This document shows positions 61,261 to 64,000 of a stretch of DNA of 64,000 nucleotides, in pieces. The notes under the pieces are model-generated. The model was not told the DNA's origin, made no database searches, and saw only the letters and a list, made by a program, of their open reading frames with translations. The DNA is taken from the NCBI RefSeq assembly GCF_051020955.1, contig NW_027476199.1, positions 186,001 to 250,000 of the forward strand, read 5' to 3'. The position numbers and the translations under genes are program-made. Source of the stretch: Megalopta genalis (taxonomy: Eukaryota; Arthropoda; Insecta; Hymenoptera; Halictidae). Each line of letters begins with the position of its first letter. Within the stretch, counting starts at the first letter, position 1.

Positions 61261-61760
61261 GTTTGTTTCGTCTGCAATTGAAGCTATATAACTTATATCG
61301 CAAGTATCTGAACCTAAATCATTTGTTTTGCATGGATTTGAAGCTAAACCTTCTACAAAGCATTGATTTGAAGCTTAATCATGTGCCTTGCATGGATTTG
61401 AAGCTAACTCGTGTGTTTCTCCTGCATTTGAAGCTATATCAGTTATATCCCAAGTATTTGAAGCTACATCATTTGATCCGCATGGATTTGAAGCTAAATC
61501 GTTTGTTTCGTCTGCATTTAAAACTATAGCACTTATATCGCAAGTACCTGAAGCTGAATCATTTGCGTCGCATGTGTTTGAAGCTAAAACTTCTACATCT
61601 CATTGATTTGCAGATAAATCATGTGTTTAGCATGGATTTGTAGCTAACTCGGTTGTTCCGCCTGCATTTGAAGCTATATCACTTATATCGCAAGTGTTCG
61701 AAGCTAAATAATTTGTTTTGCATGGATTTGAAGCTAATCCTTCTACATAGCATTGATTTG
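61261..61760 (+). repeat. 500-bp duplicated segment, copy 2
   Basis: Copy of 59,701-60,200, near-identical. Differences include GAAGCTACATC versus GAAGCTAAATC (about 61,465 and 59,905) and CTCGGTTG versus CTCGTTTG (about 61,648 and 60,088). Confidence 0.82.
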
Positions 61761-62745
61761 AAGCTTAATCATGTGTTTCGCTTGGATTTGAAGCTAACTC
61801 GTTTGTTTCTCGTGCATTTGAAGCTATATCACCTATATCGCATGTATCTGACGCTAAGTCATAAGTGTCGCATGGATTTGAAGCTAAACCTTCTACATCG
61901 CATTGATTTGAAGCTAAACCTTCTACATCGCATTGATTTGAAGCTAAATCTTGTCTACTGCATGTATTTGAAGCTAAACCTTCTTGATCGCATTAATTTT
62001 CAGCTAAATCATATTTTTCGCATGGGTTATTAAGCTAACTCGTTCGTTTCGCATGCATTTGAAGCTATATCACTTATATCGCAAGTGTTTGAAGCTAAAT
62101 CATTTGTTTTGCATGGATTTGAAGCTAAACCTTCTACAAATCATTGATTTGAAGCTAAATCATGTGTTTCGCATGGATTTGAAGCTAACTCGTTAGTTCC
62201 GCCTGCATTTGAAGCTATATCACTTATATCGCAAGTGTTTGAAGCTAAATCAATTGTTTTGCATGGATTTGAATCTAAACCTTCTACATAGCATTGATTT
62301 GAAGCTTAATCATGTGTTTTGCAAGGATTTGAAGCTAACTTGTGTGTTTCTCCTGCATTTGAAGCTATATCACTTATATCGCATTTATCTGATGCTAAAT
62401 CATTTGTGTCGCATGGATTTGAAGCTAATCCTTCTACATAGCATTGATTTGAAGCTTAATCATGTGTTTCGCTTGGATTTGAAGCTAACTCGTTTGTTTC
62501 TCGTGCATTTGAAGCTATATCACCTATATCGCATGTACCTGACGCTAAGTCATAAGTGTCGCATGGATTTGAAGCTAAACCTTCTACATCGCATTGATTT
62601 GAAGCTAAACCTTCTACATCGCATTGATTTGAAGCTAAATCTTGTCTACTGCATGTATTTGAAGCTAAACCTTCTTGATCGCATTAATTTTCAGCTAAAT
62701 CATATTTTTCGCATGGGTTATTAAGCTAACTCGTTCGTTTCGCAT
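61761..62745 (+). repeat. 691-bp near-tandem duplication
   Basis: About 61,716-62,055 recurs at 62,407-62,745 with an offset of 691. That is 23 monomers plus one base from GGGTTATTAAGC (62,024-62,035 and 62,715-62,726). Both copies contain AGTCATAAGTGTCG, the doubled TTCTACATCGCATTG monomer, and CTTGTCTACTGCATG. Confidence 0.82.
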
Positions 62746-63256
62746 GCATTTGAAGCTATATCACTTATATCACAAGTGTTTGAAGCTAAATCAAATGTTT
62801 TACATGGATTTGAATCTAAACCTTCTACATAGCATTGATTTGAAGCTTAATCATGTGTTTTGCATGGATTTGAAACTAACTCGTGTGTTTCTCCTGCATT
62901 TGAAGCTATATCACTTATATCGCATTTATCTGGTGCTAAATCATTTGTGTCGCATGGATTTGAAGCTAAGCCTTCTACATCGCTTTGATTTGAAGCTAAA
63001 TCACGTGTTTCGATTGAAGCTGAAACTAACTCGTTTGTTCCGTCTGCAATTGAAGCTATATAACTTATATCGCAACAATCTGAACCTAAATCATTTGTTT
63101 CGCATAGATATGAAGCTAAACCTTCTACATCGCATTGATTTGAAGCTAGATTATGTGTTTCGGATGGATTTGAAGCTAAACCTTCTACAGTGCATTGATT
63201 TGCAGCTAAATCATATTTTTCGCATGGGTTTTTAAGCTAACTCTTTTGTTTCCCCT
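62746..63256 (+). repeat. 511-bp tandem block, copy 1
   Basis: It matches the following 511 bp. The odd length is 17 monomers plus the extra base in GGGTTTTTAAGC at about 63,227. Type II monomers with CGATTGAAGCTGAAAC and GTTCCGTCTGCAATTG. Confidence 0.82.
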
Positions 63257-63767
63257 GCATTTGAAGCTATATCACTTATATCGCAAGTGTTTGAAGCTAA
63301 ATCAATTGTTTTGCATGGATTTGAATCTAAACCTTCTACGTAGCATTGATTTGAAGCTTAATCATGTGTTTTGCATGGATTTGAAGCTAACTCGTGTGTT
63401 TCTCCTGCATTTGAAGCTATATCACTTATATCGCATTTATCTGGTGCTAAATCATTTGTGTCGCATGGATTTGAAGCTAAGCCTTCTACATCGCTTTGAT
63501 TTGAAGCTAAATCACGTGTTTCGATTGAAGCTGAAACTAACTCGTTTGTTCCGTCTGCAATTGAAGCTATATAACTTATATCGCAAGTATCTGAACCTAA
63601 ATCATTTGTTTCGCATAGATATGCAGCTAAACCTTCTACATCGCATTGATTTGAAGCTAAATTATGTGTTTCGGATGGATTTGAAGCTAAACCTTCTACA
63701 GTGCATTGATTTGCAGCTAAATCATATTTTTCGCATGGGTTTTTAAGCTAAATCTTTTGTTTCCCCT
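63257..63767 (+). repeat. 511-bp tandem block, copy 2
   Basis: Near-identical to 62,746-63,256, with AAGTATCTGAAC for AACAATCTGAAC and GATATGCAGC for GATATGAAGC. After 63,767 the sequence continues as type II resembling 61,330-61,510 and runs off the window edge. Confidence 0.82.
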
Positions 63768-64000
63768 GCATTTGAAGCTATATCACTTATATCGCAAGTG
63801 TTTGAAGCTAAATCAGTTGTTTTGCATGGATTTGAAGCTAAACCTTCTACAAAGCATTGATTTGAAGCTTAATCATGTGTCTTGCATGGATTTGAAGCTA
63901 ACTCGTGTGTTTCTCCTACATTTGAAGCTATATCAGTCATATCCCAAGTATTTGAAGCTAAATCATTTGATCCGCATGGATTTGAAGCTAACTCGTTTGT

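Larger units (their letters stand above)
1..64000 (+). repeat. Continuous 30-bp monomer satellite array spanning the window
   Basis: Every segment read consists of adjacent 30-bp monomers with no spacer. Each monomer has the core GATTTGAAGCTAA (first base g, t, c or a), a variable centre of about eight bases, and the tail TTTCGCATG or a close variant. All monomers run in the same direction; I found no inverted segment. Estimated GC is about 37%, and the copy number is about 2,100 (64,000/30). Neither end of the window shows unique flanking DNA. This is typical of eukaryotic satellite or macrosatellite DNA. An expressed repetitive-protein gene is the main alternative, but stops and frame-shifting indels occur in every frame. 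No promoter, terminator, RNA gene or transposon was recognised anywhere in it. Confidence 0.97.

Noticed and set aside
1..64000. CRISPR array
   Set aside because: Repeats are about 30 bp, but they abut directly and every unit is a variant of the same sequence. There are no unique spacers, leader or cas genes.
1..64000. Alternative genetic code making the F-E-A-K frame a giant protein
   Set aside because: TGA read as sense would remove the regular stop at E/A junctions. TAA (GAATATTAAG, GAAGCTTAATC) and TAG (ACTTAGCAT, ACATAGCAT) also occur often, and one-base indels shift the frame, so all three stops would need recoding and the shifts would remain.
1..64000. CENP-B box
   Set aside because: The tail TTTCGCATGG shares only the TTCG with the known 17-bp motif. 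The required A and CGGG positions are absent in the monomers I read.
1..64000. Bacterial repeat-rich adhesin or surface gene
   Set aside because: There is no continuous frame over 350 codons in 64 kb, no signal peptide or anchor, and no neighbouring genes or ribosome binding sites.
1..64000. Transposon, LTR or retroelement inside the array
   Set aside because: I found no segment lacking the 30-bp period, no target-site duplication with terminal repeats, and no polymerase or integrase motifs.

Overview
The whole 64 kb window is one uninterrupted satellite DNA array. Every stretch I read is a head-to-tail run of a degenerate 30-bp monomer, all in the same orientation, roughly 2,100 copies. I see no unique sequence, transposon, RNA gene, CRISPR array or convincing protein-coding gene. 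Both window edges lie inside the array, so it extends further in both directions. The monomer is about 37% GC. It has a conserved core (GATTTGAAGCTAA), a variable centre, and a conserved tail (TTTCGCATG). An array of this size, with nested higher-order repeats and no other content, points to a eukaryotic chromosome (heterochromatin or another satellite block) rather than a bacterium or plasmid. I cannot name the species.

The array is organised in nested tiers. (1) 30-bp monomers. (2) A 150-bp higher-order repeat (HOR) of five distinguishable monomers A-B-C-D-E, in two families. Type I dominates about 1-34,050 and 52,181-53,720. Type II dominates about 40,000-51,500 with type I patches, and again about 53,720-64,000 with mixed zones. 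(3) Tandem or near-tandem blocks of 0.3 to 2.9 kb: 300, 511, 540, 691, 1,050, 1,110, 1,560, 1,712, 2,182, 2,260 (three copies), 2,459 and 2,675 bp. (4) A ~10-kb duplication (6,021-16,064 and 16,065-25,809). (5) A ~25.6-kb super-period, because 1-5,250 recurs at 25,738-30,835. Block lengths are multiples of 30 plus or minus a few bases, and in most cases I could account for the remainder exactly from small indels inside the block.

Region by region: 1-6,020 is type I with two full and one partial 2.2-kb block. 6,021-25,809 is the ~10-kb block in two copies. 25,810-30,835 repeats the start of the window. 30,836-34,050 is a partial third copy of the ~10-kb block. 34,051-36,568 is a divergent mixed zone. 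36,569-39,992 is a 1,712-bp block twice. 39,851-46,630 is a 2,260-bp block three times. 46,561-52,180 is a 2,675-bp block twice, the second copy with 270 bp extra. 52,181-53,720 is a type I patch. 53,721-55,400 is type II with 540-bp duplication. 55,401-56,540 is divergent. 56,541-59,700 is a 1,110-bp block three times. 59,701-64,000 is type II with short duplications.

Because 30 and 150 are multiples of three, long open frames appear by repetition on both strands (up to about 349 codons). They encode only ten-residue periodic peptides and are repeatedly cut by stops and by inherited frame-shifting indels, so I do not annotate them as genes. The two most useful observations are the five-tier nesting, with indel markers that reveal copy history, and a 2.8-kb stretch (18,165-20,970) with 21 small indels relative to its sister copy. 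That stretch looks like an unpolished part of the assembly.
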